From contig JAUNKF010000003.1 in NCBI GenBank assembly GCA_030532895.1, forward strand, positions 62,001-126,000: a stretch of 64,000 bases of DNA, in the 5' to 3' direction. The DNA comes from Lautropia sp. GTDB taxonomy: Bacteria; Pseudomonadota; Gammaproteobacteria; Burkholderiales; Burkholderiaceae_E. Numbering within the stretch: position 1 is the stretch's first letter; each line of letters begins with the position of its first letter. Below are positions 8,466 through 16,934 of this stretch, piece by piece. Under the pieces are notes generated by a model, which ran no database searches, was not told where the DNA came from, and worked only from the letters and a program-made list of their open reading frames with translations. Made by a program: the position numbers and the translations under genes.

Positions 8466-11153
8466 TCAGCGCTTGAGGGAAATATGCCAGTGGTGCAAGT
8501 GTTGGCGTATGAATTTGACGTTATCCGGCATGCTATCCCACTGTGATAAGTGCTCCCCGGTTGCTCCTGCGTCGCCTGAAGGGATCTTTTGGCCGGAGGA
8601 AAATTCTCCGTTAAGCAAGGCACGTCGCATCCACGCATCGCCAGCATAAATAATTCTGGCGAGAGGCGCTTCTCTCTCGATCAGATGCCGGTTCTCCTGA
8701 ACCCATTGGGCTGCCAGGCTGATGTCCGGTGAGGAGCGCAGTTTTTTCTCGTAAAAATCGGACTCGGCATTATCGAGAACCTTTTTGATGTGGCTGCCTT
8801 TCAAGATGCCACCCATTCGGTCACTGTATCCGCCTGTTCCGTCGGCATATCTCAGATCCAGTTGCATGCCATCGCTATGACCCGCATGCTCAAGTACAGA
8901 CCTTCCGTTTGTTTCTATTTGGGCTACATGCTGAGCGGAAAGGTCGTTGAAGCGGTATTGGTTATTCTGCAGCCAGTTCAAGGTGTTCTTGGCGGCCCAT
9001 GCATCGCCACCTGCTTCGACAGTTCCTTGTCCGTACCGCCTGTCTGCACCAAACGTGCCTCCTGCATGAAACAGAGGGGTGAAACTGCTTTCTTCGGTTT
9101 TCTCAATCTTCACTGGAGCAGGATCGCTCGTATAATCAATACCTTCCACTTCTCCCCGGATGATCACGGAAAAACTGACCGATCCAGAAAACGGTTTCAA
9201 GGCAAACACCTCTGGGAGGACGAGATCTCTGAAGATGATTCTTCCTTTGTTGTCTATCGTTGCTTGACTTGTGATGTCCCCTTCGTGCGTGCCCGCGCTG
9301 CTGGTCATGACCAGCTTTATCTCGTTGATGGTCGCATCCTGAGGCTCGTAGCGTATCACGAAGGGAATACCCCATGCTTTGGGGTCTCGTGCGCCGGAAA
9401 GGCTGATGTACGCACCTGGGTAATTGGGTAACCCCTCCGGGGAGTGCCTGATGGGGGCCAGAATCCTGTGGCCACGTGCATTCGTCAGGGCGAATTCGGC
9501 TTTAAGTGCCCTGAGCTTGGTCTCGCAGTCTGCTCTGGGATAAATGTTTAGTGAAATGGCGTCTCGATTGCCAGTGCCGCTTGTCTCCATGTGAATGGAG
9601 AATTCGTGCGGAGCGTTTTTTGTGAGGCTGCTCACGTCAATGCAGCCTTCCGTGGTATATCTCCCTCCTCGGATAAGGCCGTCCTTGCTGCTTCCACGCT
9701 TGCTGATGGGGTTTGGGAGACCGGTAACGCGATAGGACCAGCTATCGTCCCGGTGTCCCTTTTCTATGGATGGATGGTTTTGCCAAACGTAGGAAAATAT
9801 CAATGAGGAAAGGCTGATGCTTTTCACGCCTTCAGGGATGGTCAGCGCCACGGTACATGAATGGAGTGCTGATGGCTCTCTAGGGCCGCTTGACAGGCCA
9901 AAGCTGTAATTTCCGTCATCCTGAAGCAGACGATAGCATCCCTTTGAGCCTGTGATGGATCCGTCCAGGACGGCTTTGGGTTGAGTTGGATTTGTCTGCT
10001 TTGGGGTGGGGTTGCTCTGGAGGCTGTTATCCTTGCCGTCTTCGATGATCTTGCTGCTCAATGCTTTGTATGCCTGGGTGGAATAGGGTAAGGTTACTTG
10101 TACTTTTTTGTCGTTTTGACGGACATGGAAAACCGTTTGGATGAACCCTGGCAGTTTGGTGTCCAACAGTTCTGCGACGTAACTGCCTGTAGACAGACCA
10201 GCGACGCTGAAGCGCCCCTCGGCATCGATGGCCGTTACGGCCCGGGTGCCATTCGAGCGTTGGCCGCGAATGGCCACCTTGCGTCCAGCCAGTTCACGCA
10301 TGGCCTCCTTGGTGTGGGCATTGATGATCTGACCTTCCATGCTGGCCACGGGCGCATGCATCACGAATGACCATTTGCGGGAAAAGTTGTAGTCCTTTCC
10401 GTTGCCATTAAATACCACTTCAGCGCCGATGTCGCCGTCTGGCAGGCGTTTCATCAGCGCTTTGAGCGTTTCATGGCTCAGGGAAAAACCTCGTTTGGAG
10501 GGTAGTGGCTGCCAGTGCTTCCGCAGGAATAGGGGGGAGTCCCCTCCCCCGTCCATCATGGCATTGGATGCTACAGGATCTAGTTCGATGTCACGATCCA
10601 GTTCAAACACCAGCGCCTCGTGTCCGATACTGTTGCCCGGCCCCAGTCCGCGTATCTTCAGTGGCACCGGTGCTTTATCCAGGTCATCGTCGTCCAGCTC
10701 GGTCGTGTCGGCAATCGCCAGGAAGCGTGGGCTGCCCAATGCGATCTCCAGTGGACGCCGGGTGGTGTTGCCTTCGATCACCATCCTGATCGTTTCAGTC
10801 CTGCCGCGGTCTGCGGGCGTGATAAAGCGGATTTCCCCGTCCACCACGCTCAGGTCTTCCACCAGATCCTTCCCTTCCACGATCTTGATGCGTTCGACAC
10901 CGAGGTCGGTTGGCATGCCCAGCAAATCCAGTGCCAGACTCACTACGCTGGCGTACTCTTGATCGAGAAAGCGGCCGTAGAAGGAGGACAGGCCTTCATC
11001 GGCAAGGTTACCTGATACTGTATCTGTTGCCGTTGTGGCATCAGTCGGGTTGGGCGCGGGGGATTGGCTACTTCCTCCGCCGCCACACGCTGTCAATGCA
11101 AGCAAGGCCAGGGTCATGGCAAGCGCGTGCCGCGTATTCTGTCGGCGTTTCAT
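8466..11153 (-). CDS. Large lipoprotein with regulatory-like module and C-terminal LAS-type (M15/M74-like) peptidase domain
   Basis: 895 residues; not recognised as a named family. The signal peptide ends in the lipobox LTAC (Cys23), followed by GGGG and a Ser/Pro/Thr linker. Residues about 270-357 resemble a carboxypeptidase-regulatory/Cna-B-like beta module (EGQIINAHTKEAM ... GRFSVAGLSTGSYVAEL). The middle region is beta-rich with scattered cysteines. The last 140 residues hold HSDGMQLD (H759, D766) with R768, and end HLHHWHISLKR (H885-H890), the H..G...D plus H-x-H pattern of LAS metallopeptidases such as MepA and VanX/VanY that cut peptidoglycan cross-links. It has visibly lower GC than its neighbours, lies on the opposite strand, and separates aspS from nudB. 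Outer-membrane anchoring and zinc peptidase activity are inferred. Confidence 0.65.
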   Translation of the reverse strand: MKRRQNTRHALAMTLALLALTACGGGGSSQSPAPNPTDATTATDTVSGNLADEGLSSFYGRFLDQEYASVVSLALDLLGMPTDLGVERIKIVEGKDLVEDLSVVDGEIRFITPADRGRTETIRMVIEGNTTRRPLEIALGSPRFLAIADTTELDDDDLDKAPVPLKIRGLGPGNSIGHEALVFELDRDIELDPVASNAMMDGGGDSPLFLRKHWQPLPSKRGFSLSHETLKALMKRLPDGDIGAEVVFNGNGKDYNFSRKWSFVMHAPVASMEGQIINAHTKEAMRELAGRKVAIRGQRSNGTRAVTAIDAEGRFSVAGLSTGSYVAELLDTKLPGFIQTVFHVRQNDKKVQVTLPYSTQAYKALSSKIIEDGKDNSLQSNPTPKQTNPTQPKAVLDGSITGSKGCYRLLQDDGNYSFGLSSGPREPSALHSCTVALTIPEGVKSISLSSLIFSYVWQNHPSIEKGHRDDSWSYRVTGLPNPISKRGSSKDGLIRGGRYTTEGCIDVSSLTKNAPHEFSIHMETSGTGNRDAISLNIYPRADCETKLRALKAEFALTNARGHRILAPIRHSPEGLPNYPGAYISLSGARDPKAWGIPFVIRYEPQDATINEIKLVMTSSAGTHEGDITSQATIDNKGRIIFRDLVLPEVFALKPFSGSVSFSVIIRGEVEGIDYTSDPAPVKIEKTEESSFTPLFHAGGTFGADRRYGQGTVEAGGDAWAAKNTLNWLQNNQYRFNDLSAQHVAQIETNGRSVLEHAGHSDGMQLDLRYADGTGGYSDRMGGILKGSHIKKVLDNAESDFYEKKLRSSPDISLAAQWVQENRHLIEREAPLARIIYAGDAWMRRALLNGEFSSGQKIPSGDAGATGEHLSQWDSMPDNVKFIRQHLHHWHISLKR

Positions 11154-11323
11154 GGTTGTTTGGGCTCCGTTATTGGCTCAACAAGGATCTGCGTTCCATC
11201 GCTCACACGTCTGTCTGGGCGCGGATGTGTTCAGCGGTTTGCTGGGGCTGGTGAAGATATAGGTCTCTCACATCTCGTTCACGCTCCGAAGATCTGAGAA
11301 GGGCGTGTTACAAGGGAGCTTAT

Positions 11324-11375
11324 CGGTCGTCCTGGTCTTTGGTCGTATGCAACGACCAACAGTCGATTACGACCG
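11324..11375. repeat. Nested inverted repeats of GGTCGT/ACGACC
   Basis: The inner hairpin TTGGTCGT (11339-11346), 5-base loop, ACGACCAA (11352-11359) is flanked by CGGTCGT (11324-11330) and ACGACCG (11369-11375), so two direct and two inverted copies are arranged symmetrically. It lies about 170 bases upstream of the lipoprotein gene. It could be a regulator-binding cluster or an RNA structure. Confidence 0.6.
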
Positions 11376-11552
11376 TCATACGGCGGTTCGGGTCGCTGAC
11401 CGGGTGTTGTGGCGTGAATGATTGTCTGGATCGAACTTGGCGAAGGGGATGTGTCCCAGCAATATCAACGACTTGCACGCATGCACGCTGAGCGCGGGGC
11501 AGGATGCGGGTGATAGACGGGGACAGCGTGGGGTGAAAGGATGCATGACACG

Positions 11553-11579
11553 TTGACGGCGTACAGTGCGCTTTATAAT
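11553..11579 (+). promoter_or_regulatory. Candidate sigma70 promoter for nudB
   Basis: TTGACG (11553-11558), a 15-base spacer and TATAAT (11574-11579). The spacer is short but both hexamers are strong. The predicted transcript start near 11586 argues that nudB starts at the internal ATG 11666 and not at the open ATG 11588. Confidence 0.55.
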
Positions 11580-11665
11580 TCTCTGCTTTGCCGATGCACG
11601 CCGATACCCTCCCAGTTGAAGCGTACAAGCGCCGCAATGGCAAGTGCTGCAACGGTAGCCTGATC

Positions 11666-12199
11666 ATGAAACCCAACAAGATTCCCGTGTCGGTGCTGGT
11701 GGTGATCCACACGCCTGATGGGCAGGTGCTGCTGCTGGAGCGGGCCGACCGGCCCGGCTTCTGGCAGTCGGTGACGGGCAGCCTTGATGCGCCCGATGAA
11801 GACACGCGCTTGGCTGCTGCCCGAGAATTGCAGGAAGAAACGGGCCTGTCGCCGGTCGATGGTGAGCTGTTCTCAACCGGCATCCAGAACCGCTACGAGA
11901 TTTATGCGCACTGGCGCCATCGCTATGGGCCGGGTGTCACGCACAACACCGAGCATGTCTTCCATTTCGTGATGCTTGCGCCCCGGCCCGTGCGGCTGGC
12001 GCCGCGTGAGCACCTGGGGTTTGCCTGGCTGCCTTGGGATCAGGCTGCGGCACGCTGCTTTTCGCCGAGCAATGCCGAGGCCATTCAAGTGCTGGCGGCC
12101 CGCCACGGCTGGCTGACTTCGGACGGGAAGGCGGTATTGGTCTGTGCGCCTGCATCAGCGTCAGGTTCGGCTTCGGCTTTGCCACGGGAGGCATCGTGA
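11666..12199 (+). CDS. nudB: Dihydroneopterin triphosphate diphosphatase (Nudix)
   Basis: 177 residues starting MKPNKIPVSVLVVIHTPDGQ, matching the NudB start. DRPGFWQSVTGSL is the family hallmark, followed by a Nudix box with REL-x-EE-x-G; there is one extra residue between its first Gly and first Glu. It removes pyrophosphate from dihydroneopterin triphosphate in folate synthesis (known of NudB). An ATG at 11588 is open but nearly coincides with the predicted transcript start. The aspS-nudB linkage is conserved in proteobacteria and here broken by the lipoprotein gene. It overlaps the next gene by 4 bases (GTGA). Confidence 0.85.
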   Translation: MKPNKIPVSVLVVIHTPDGQVLLLERADRPGFWQSVTGSLDAPDEDTRLAAARELQEETGLSPVDGELFSTGIQNRYEIYAHWRHRYGPGVTHNTEHVFHFVMLAPRPVRLAPREHLGFAWLPWDQAAARCFSPSNAEAIQVLAARHGWLTSDGKAVLVCAPASASGSASALPREAS

Positions 12200-12957
12200 G
12201 CGTGCGGCTTCGGGTGGCCACCTACAACATCCACAAAGGGGTCGTGCATGGCCCTGGCCGGTTGAGGCCGCGTCCCAGTGTGCATGAGATGCGCCACCGG
12301 CTGCATGAGCTGCATGCCGATGTGGTGTTCCTGCAGGAGGTGCAGGGCAAGAACATCCGTTTTGCCCAGCGTTTTCAGCATTGGCCGGACGACCCGCAGG
12401 CGCAGTATCTGGCGCTGCACCCCGAGGCCAAGCGGCCGGGCTTCGAGGCGGTGTATGGGCTGAACGCCCGTTATCTGCATGGCCATCATGGCAATGCGCT
12501 GCTGTCGAAGTATCCGATTCTGGCGATGGAGAACCGGGATTTCTCCGATCACATTTTCGAGCGGCGGGGTGTGCTGCATTGCGTGTTGCAGGTGGCGCAG
12601 CGTGCCGTGCATTGTTTCGTGATCCATTTCGGCCTCTTTGCCCGCAGTCGCCTGCGTCAGGCCGATGCACTGATCGACTGGATCGAGGCCGAGGTGCCAC
12701 CGGACGCACCGCTCGTGATCGCGGGTGATTTCAATGATTGGCGGGATGTATTGAGCGCGCATCTGATCAGCAGCCTGCATGTGCACGAGGTGCTGGCCAG
12801 TGCGCGTACCTTCCCGGCACTGATGCCTTGCCTGAAGATGGACAGGATCTATGTCCGGGGCTTTAGCGTCGAGCAGGCAAGGGTGTTGCGTGGCATCAGC
12901 TGGGCCAGGCTGTCAGATCATGCGCCGGTGGTGGCTGACTTGCGGATGGATGATTGA
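12196..12957 (+). CDS. Endonuclease/exonuclease/phosphatase (EEP) family protein
   Basis: 253 residues from the GTG at 12196, which overlaps the nudB stop as GTGA and is preceded by GGGAGG. The EEP motifs appear in order: TYNIHKG, VFLQEVQG (metal-binding Glu), GNALLSKYP, GDFNDW (Asp/Asn) and SDHAPV (catalytic His near the C-terminus). No signal peptide is visible, so it is cytoplasmic. In Burkholderiales this gene normally precedes cardiolipin synthase clsB and may act on phospholipid or nucleotide phosphodiesters; clsB is not found here. The substrate is unknown. Confidence 0.85.
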   Translation: MSVRLRVATYNIHKGVVHGPGRLRPRPSVHEMRHRLHELHADVVFLQEVQGKNIRFAQRFQHWPDDPQAQYLALHPEAKRPGFEAVYGLNARYLHGHHGNALLSKYPILAMENRDFSDHIFERRGVLHCVLQVAQRAVHCFVIHFGLFARSRLRQADALIDWIEAEVPPDAPLVIAGDFNDWRDVLSAHLISSLHVHEVLASARTFPALMPCLKMDRIYVRGFSVEQARVLRGISWARLSDHAPVVADLRMDD

Positions 12958-13026
12958 TGTGGCGCGTGTGATGGACGGATTCGCCGCTGCAACCAGTCGT
13001 GTCGTGCCGCGTGTGCATGACATGTA

Positions 13027-13054
13027 TTGACCATTGCCGGTTGTGGCCTATGGT
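13027..13054 (+). promoter_or_regulatory. Candidate promoter upstream of mutarotase gene
   Basis: TTGACC (13027-13032), 16-base spacer, TATGGT (13049-13054), about 120 bases before the start codon. Sequence match only. Confidence 0.35.
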
Positions 13055-13177
13055 GCGTGGCTGTACGGTTCGTTCCTGAGAGAGACTCGCCGGCTGTGCT
13101 GGGTACCGGTCAGCACGGCAGCGTCAACAGGTGGGTGCGGGTGTGAGCTGCCAGATCGGCGAAGAGAGGAAGCGAAG

Positions 13178-14110
13178 ATGAGTGGTGTGGTCGAGGAATT
13201 GATGCTGGCCGGACAGCCGGCCTACAGCCTGCGCAATGCGCAGGGGGATCAGGTCGTGGTGCTGCGCCAGGGCGGGCAGGTGCTGTCCTGGATGACGGCC
13301 GATGGTGTCGAGCGCCTCTATCAGTCGCCGATCATGCCGCAGGCGGCCGGGCAGGCCGTGCGAGGCGGTGTGCCGGTGATCTTTCCGCAGTTCAACCAGC
13401 GCGGCCCGGATTTCACGCTGCCGCGACACGGTTTTGCCCGTCAGCTGCCGTGGATGTTGCTGCCAACCGACAGCCCGGCGTTGTCGTTGCCGATATCGGT
13501 GGGGGTGCCATCTGCATCGGCCGATGCGCGGGACGAAGACCCGCAGGTGGCTCGCCTGAGTCTGCAATTGACGGACAGCGAGGCCACGCAGCGGCATTGG
13601 CCCTTCGCCTTCGTGCTGCGGCTCGACATCCGTTTGTCACCAGGCAGCCTGAGTTTGGGCTTGTCCGTTGAAAACCGCACTGACCAGCCGATGTCGTTTA
13701 CGGCCGCCTTGCATACTTATCTGGCCGTCTCCGACCTGCTTGGCGCACAGTTGCACGGGTTGGCCGGGGTTGAACGGCTGGATACCTTGCAGGATCAGGC
13801 AGGGCTTGGGGCGCTAGGGCCGTTGGTCTTCGATGGCCCGATCGATGACATCTATTTCGACGTGTCGGAGGCGCTGTTTCTGGACAGCGATCTCGGGCGC
13901 CTGAAAATCGCCATGAGTGGCGGGTTCACCGATACGGTGATCTGGAATCCGGGCGAGTTCGGCGCCGAGAAGCTCGTCGATCTGCCCACCGAAGATTGGC
14001 GGCAGATGCTGTGTGTGGAGGCCGCCTGCATTGGCCGACCGGCCCAGGTGGCGCCTGGTGGGCATTGGGGGGGCATGCAGGTGTTCACTGTCTTGAACAC
14101 GGCGTCTTGA
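13178..14110 (+). CDS. D-hexose-6-phosphate mutarotase (YeaD-like)
   Basis: 310 residues from the ATG at 13178, preceded by GAGAGGA at 13164-13170. It belongs to the galactose mutarotase-like fold; RGGVPVIFPQFNQRG and LPRHGFARQLPW contain the conserved Arg and His of the YeaD group, and SFTAALHTYLAVSD carries a second conserved His. The terminal region IWNPGEFGAEKL has the W-N-P signature of this family. It interconverts alpha and beta anomers of glucose-6-phosphate or related sugars in the cytoplasm. It stands alone between unrelated genes. Confidence 0.85.
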   Translation: MSGVVEELMLAGQPAYSLRNAQGDQVVVLRQGGQVLSWMTADGVERLYQSPIMPQAAGQAVRGGVPVIFPQFNQRGPDFTLPRHGFARQLPWMLLPTDSPALSLPISVGVPSASADARDEDPQVARLSLQLTDSEATQRHWPFAFVLRLDIRLSPGSLSLGLSVENRTDQPMSFTAALHTYLAVSDLLGAQLHGLAGVERLDTLQDQAGLGALGPLVFDGPIDDIYFDVSEALFLDSDLGRLKIAMSGGFTDTVIWNPGEFGAEKLVDLPTEDWRQMLCVEAACIGRPAQVAPGGHWGGMQVFTVLNTAS

Positions 14111-14302
14111 GGCGCTTCGTCGACATTCAAGTCCGGATGTATCAAAAACCATTACCATGTAAATGTTCTTCGCCAGTGAGCGGGTTTCGTCTTCCGTTAG
14201 CACTCGCTGGTTTGACAGCTTTGGGCCGGGCGATCACGCTTATGCCTGTTGACCTCGACCCCGCCATGTGATCCCGGTATGGCAGGCAAACGGAACAAGA
14301 AC

Positions 14303-14836
14303 ATGAAACAGGAATCGTGGAGCCTGGGGCAGGCATTGCCCGGTGCGGTGGAAAAAGACGGTATTTCGTGGGCGCTCATGCCATTTGAAGCACTGGATGT
14401 CGCAGTGCTTTACCGGGTACTGGCCTTGCGAAGCAGTGTGTTCGTGGTTGAACAGGATTGCGCGTTTCAGGAAATCGACGGTTTGGATCCCAAGGGGTTG
14501 ATCGTCGTGGGGATGCGCCAACAGGGTGAACACGCCTTTGATGTGGTTGCCACGGCCCGCATCCTGCCACCCGGTGTGCGCTTTGCCGAGCCGACGCTCG
14601 GGCGTTTGTGTGTGGCGGCGCCTTATCGTCAACACGGTTTTGGCCGAAGGCTGATGCTTGAAGCGGTGAGTCTTTGCCGTGAACGTTTTCCGGCACAGGC
14701 CATCCGGGTATCGGCACCTGCCCATCTGGAAAAGTTTCACCAGGCTTTCGGCTTTCAGACCGTCTCCGAGGTCTATCTGGAAGATCGGGTGCCTCATGTG
14801 GAGATGCTGTTGGGCGCTGACGTGTCGGTCAGCTGA
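14303..14836 (+). CDS. ElaA-type GNAT acetyltransferase
   Basis: 177 residues. LALRSSVFVVEQDCAFQEID is the ElaA family signature. LGRLCVAAPYRQHGFGRRLM supplies the acetyl-CoA pyrophosphate loop (Q/R-x-x-G-x-G/A equivalent), and AHLEKFHQAFGFQ the substrate-side motif. ATGs at 14303 and 14279 are both plausible; neither has a clear ribosome site, and the later one matches family length better. The acceptor substrate is unknown for most ElaA proteins. Confidence 0.85.
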   Translation: MKQESWSLGQALPGAVEKDGISWALMPFEALDVAVLYRVLALRSSVFVVEQDCAFQEIDGLDPKGLIVVGMRQQGEHAFDVVATARILPPGVRFAEPTLGRLCVAAPYRQHGFGRRLMLEAVSLCRERFPAQAIRVSAPAHLEKFHQAFGFQTVSEVYLEDRVPHVEMLLGADVSVS

Positions 14837-14850
14837 GCGGGTGTCCCTGC

Positions 14851-15291
14851 TCAGTGGGGGGCATCGTCCACCGGGCGGGGCCGACGGTTCGCGTCGATCG
14901 CCACATAGGTGACGGTGGCCTCCGACACCTTGATCGTGACGGGGTTATAGATGTCGCGCTCGACGAAGACCTCCACCTTCGTGGTGATCGAGGTGCGGCC
15001 GGTTTTGATCACCTCGGCATAGAACAGCACCCGTTCACCGATACGCACCGGCTCATGAAAGGTCATGGCGCTGACGGCCACGGTGGTGACGCGGCCGCGT
15101 GCTCGCCGGTTGGCCTCGACCGCGCCGGCAATGTCCACCTGGGACATGATCCAGCCACCGAACACGCTACCGCCGGGATTGGCGTCCTTCGGCATCGGCA
15201 CGAGGCTCAGCGTGGGCAGGCGGCCTTCGGGCAGCCGGGTTGGCTGGCCTGGGGCGGAGGGCGTGGTATGGGGGGTGTGCTGATCTGACAT
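14851..15291 (-). CDS. Acyl-CoA thioesterase, YciA-like hotdog fold
   Basis: 146 residues from the ATG at 15291; an ATG at 15378 extends it by 29 low-complexity residues. NPGGSVFGGWIMSQVDIAGA is the YciA/BACH hotdog active-site segment, with the catalytic Asp in the helix (VDIAG). TTVAVSAMTFHEPVRIGERV is the second conserved strand pair. It hydrolyses short- to medium-chain acyl-CoA esters in the cytoplasm. The start is uncertain. Confidence 0.88.
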   Translation of the reverse strand: MSDQHTPHTTPSAPGQPTRLPEGRLPTLSLVPMPKDANPGGSVFGGWIMSQVDIAGAVEANRRARGRVTTVAVSAMTFHEPVRIGERVLFYAEVIKTGRTSITTKVEVFVERDIYNPVTIKVSEATVTYVAIDANRRPRPVDDAPH

Positions 15292-15465
15292 GGGGTGATC
15301 GTTGGCGTGTGGCGCCTCGTCTGCCTGCGGTTTTGGGGGCTGCGCGGTCCCGTGCCCAGACCCGCAGCGTGTTTGCATCGGATGATAGCCGCTTTGGGAG
15401 TGGGGGCCGCGTAGTTCCTGGGGCCTGTCAGGTGTGTCGTGCGCTGGCCCGGCTTCCCGTTGGTG

Positions 15466-16758
15466 CTATTGAGACGGTTTCCTGCCCGCTGGCCTGTCGT
15501 CTGGTGCCTTGCTCCTGTTCAACGGCAATACCAGCAGATGCGGGCAATGGTCACTGGGCCGAGGTCGTGCCAGTGAAAGGGGGGCTTCAAAGGGGATGAC
15601 CTGAACCCGTAGTGCGTCGAGCCGTGTCGAGAGAAAAGGTGCCAGTCCCTCGCTCAGCAAAAAGGGCGTGATGTGTCGGTGGCAATCGGCCAGTTTCCGG
15701 TAGGGGCCGGAGGCTACCAGATGCAGGCGGCTGCCGGGAGGCACGTTGTCATCCAGCTCGGCGAGCAGGCTGCTGATGTTGGCAGCGGCGGCTCGGTCGC
15801 CTGGCCGGATGGGAAGGCCGGGTGGGCTGCCGTCGGCGCGAGCCGGCAGTGCGGCCTGCCGTTCGGCCCGCAAATCCCGGTTGAAATCCCCCGCCATCAG
15901 CACCTGGCGTCCGGCCAGAATCTGGGCGTCGAGCCAGGCTTCCAGTGCCGGAGTCTGGGCTTGCAGCGTCTGGCAGGCGTCGCGGCGTCGCCAGTAGCGG
16001 GTGGGTTGGCGGCTGTTGCTGCGGTCCAGCCGTCCTTGCCGGCAGCCGGCCTTGAGGTGCACGGTGAGCATCGCGAGTTGCAGTTCGGGGCCGAGGTCGA
16101 TCAGGGCAGCCAGGCCGGGGCGTGTCGGGTGCCCGGCTTCGGTTCGTTGTGAGATGCCGTCGACCAGGCTGACGCTGGGCGCAGGCTGGAAGCGCGCCTT
16201 GGGCCAGGCAATGGCCACGTGCTGTGGCATGGGCTGTCCTTGCCAGTGTTCTTCGCTGGTGTGGATGACCCAGGTGTCATCCAGCAGTGCTCGCACGGCT
16301 TCACGATCGCTCACTTCCTGCAGCAGCAGGATGTCGGGGTCTGCCTGCCGGATCAACCGGCTGAGCTGGCGGGTTTTGGCCGCCAGGTCTTCGGGCTGGC
16401 GTAAAGGGCCATGGATCAGCTGGCCCCGCTGGTTGCGACCGTTGAGCGCATCGCAGTAGGTCAGCTCGGGCGGGCGCTGCCCTGATGGCGGGGCTTGCCA
16501 GTGATGCGCGCTGCAGAAGGCACGCCAGCGTTCGAAACGTGCGGGGGACATCAGGTGCTCGGCATTGAGGCTCAGCACCCGCAGTGTCTGCGCGGCGGGG
16601 GAGGACGGCACGATGGCTGGCCTGCTGAGCTTGGGTGATGTGAGCTCGCCCGGCTGGGCGCTTGCCGCCGATGAGTCTGTCGCTGGCAGCAAGCTGAGCA
16701 GTAGGGCCAGAACGAGAGGGCCAGGGCTGACAGCGGTGTTGAAAAGTGCTTGGAACAT
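15466..16758 (-). CDS. Exported endonuclease/exonuclease/phosphatase family protein
   Basis: 430 residues from the ATG at 16758. That choice gives a clear signal peptide (hydrophobic LVLALLLSLLPA then AASA cleavage). EEP motifs: LRVLSLNAEHL, DILLLQEVSDREA, MLTVHLKAGC, LMAGDFNRDL and PSDHCPHLL. It is therefore a periplasmic or secreted phosphodiesterase, perhaps a nuclease; the specificity is unknown. It is divergent from pyrC with only about 175 bases between the starts. The frame is open further upstream but would overlap pyrC. Confidence 0.75.
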   Translation of the reverse strand: MFQALFNTAVSPGPLVLALLLSLLPATDSSAASAQPGELTSPKLSRPAIVPSSPAAQTLRVLSLNAEHLMSPARFERWRAFCSAHHWQAPPSGQRPPELTYCDALNGRNQRGQLIHGPLRQPEDLAAKTRQLSRLIRQADPDILLLQEVSDREAVRALLDDTWVIHTSEEHWQGQPMPQHVAIAWPKARFQPAPSVSLVDGISQRTEAGHPTRPGLAALIDLGPELQLAMLTVHLKAGCRQGRLDRSNSRQPTRYWRRRDACQTLQAQTPALEAWLDAQILAGRQVLMAGDFNRDLRAERQAALPARADGSPPGLPIRPGDRAAAANISSLLAELDDNVPPGSRLHLVASGPYRKLADCHRHITPFLLSEGLAPFLSTRLDALRVQVIPFEAPLSLARPRPSDHCPHLLVLPLNRSKAPDDRPAGRKPSQ

Positions 16759-16934
16759 GGCAGGAGGCCGGGGTGAAGGGCCAGTGCGGGGCGAACAGGT
16801 ACACACGTTCTGGTGATCATCCGGCATTCGGCATGCGTTGCCAATCGGCCAGATGGCTGATGAGGCTGATCCGCCAGGCCGATCGGGCCGTGCCAAGAGC
16901 GTGCAAGCAGCTTGCCCGGCGCTATCATTGACGG

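Larger units (their letters stand above)
11154..11665. other. Intergenic region between lipoprotein gene and nudB
   Basis: About 510 bases without a credible gene. It holds a cluster of GGTCGT elements in dyad arrangement (11324-11375) and a nudB promoter candidate (11553-11579). Nothing else is recognised. Confidence 0.6.

Noticed and set aside
14212-14217. TTGACA upstream of the GNAT gene as a -35 box
   Set aside because: No acceptable -10 hexamer at 15-19 bases was found.
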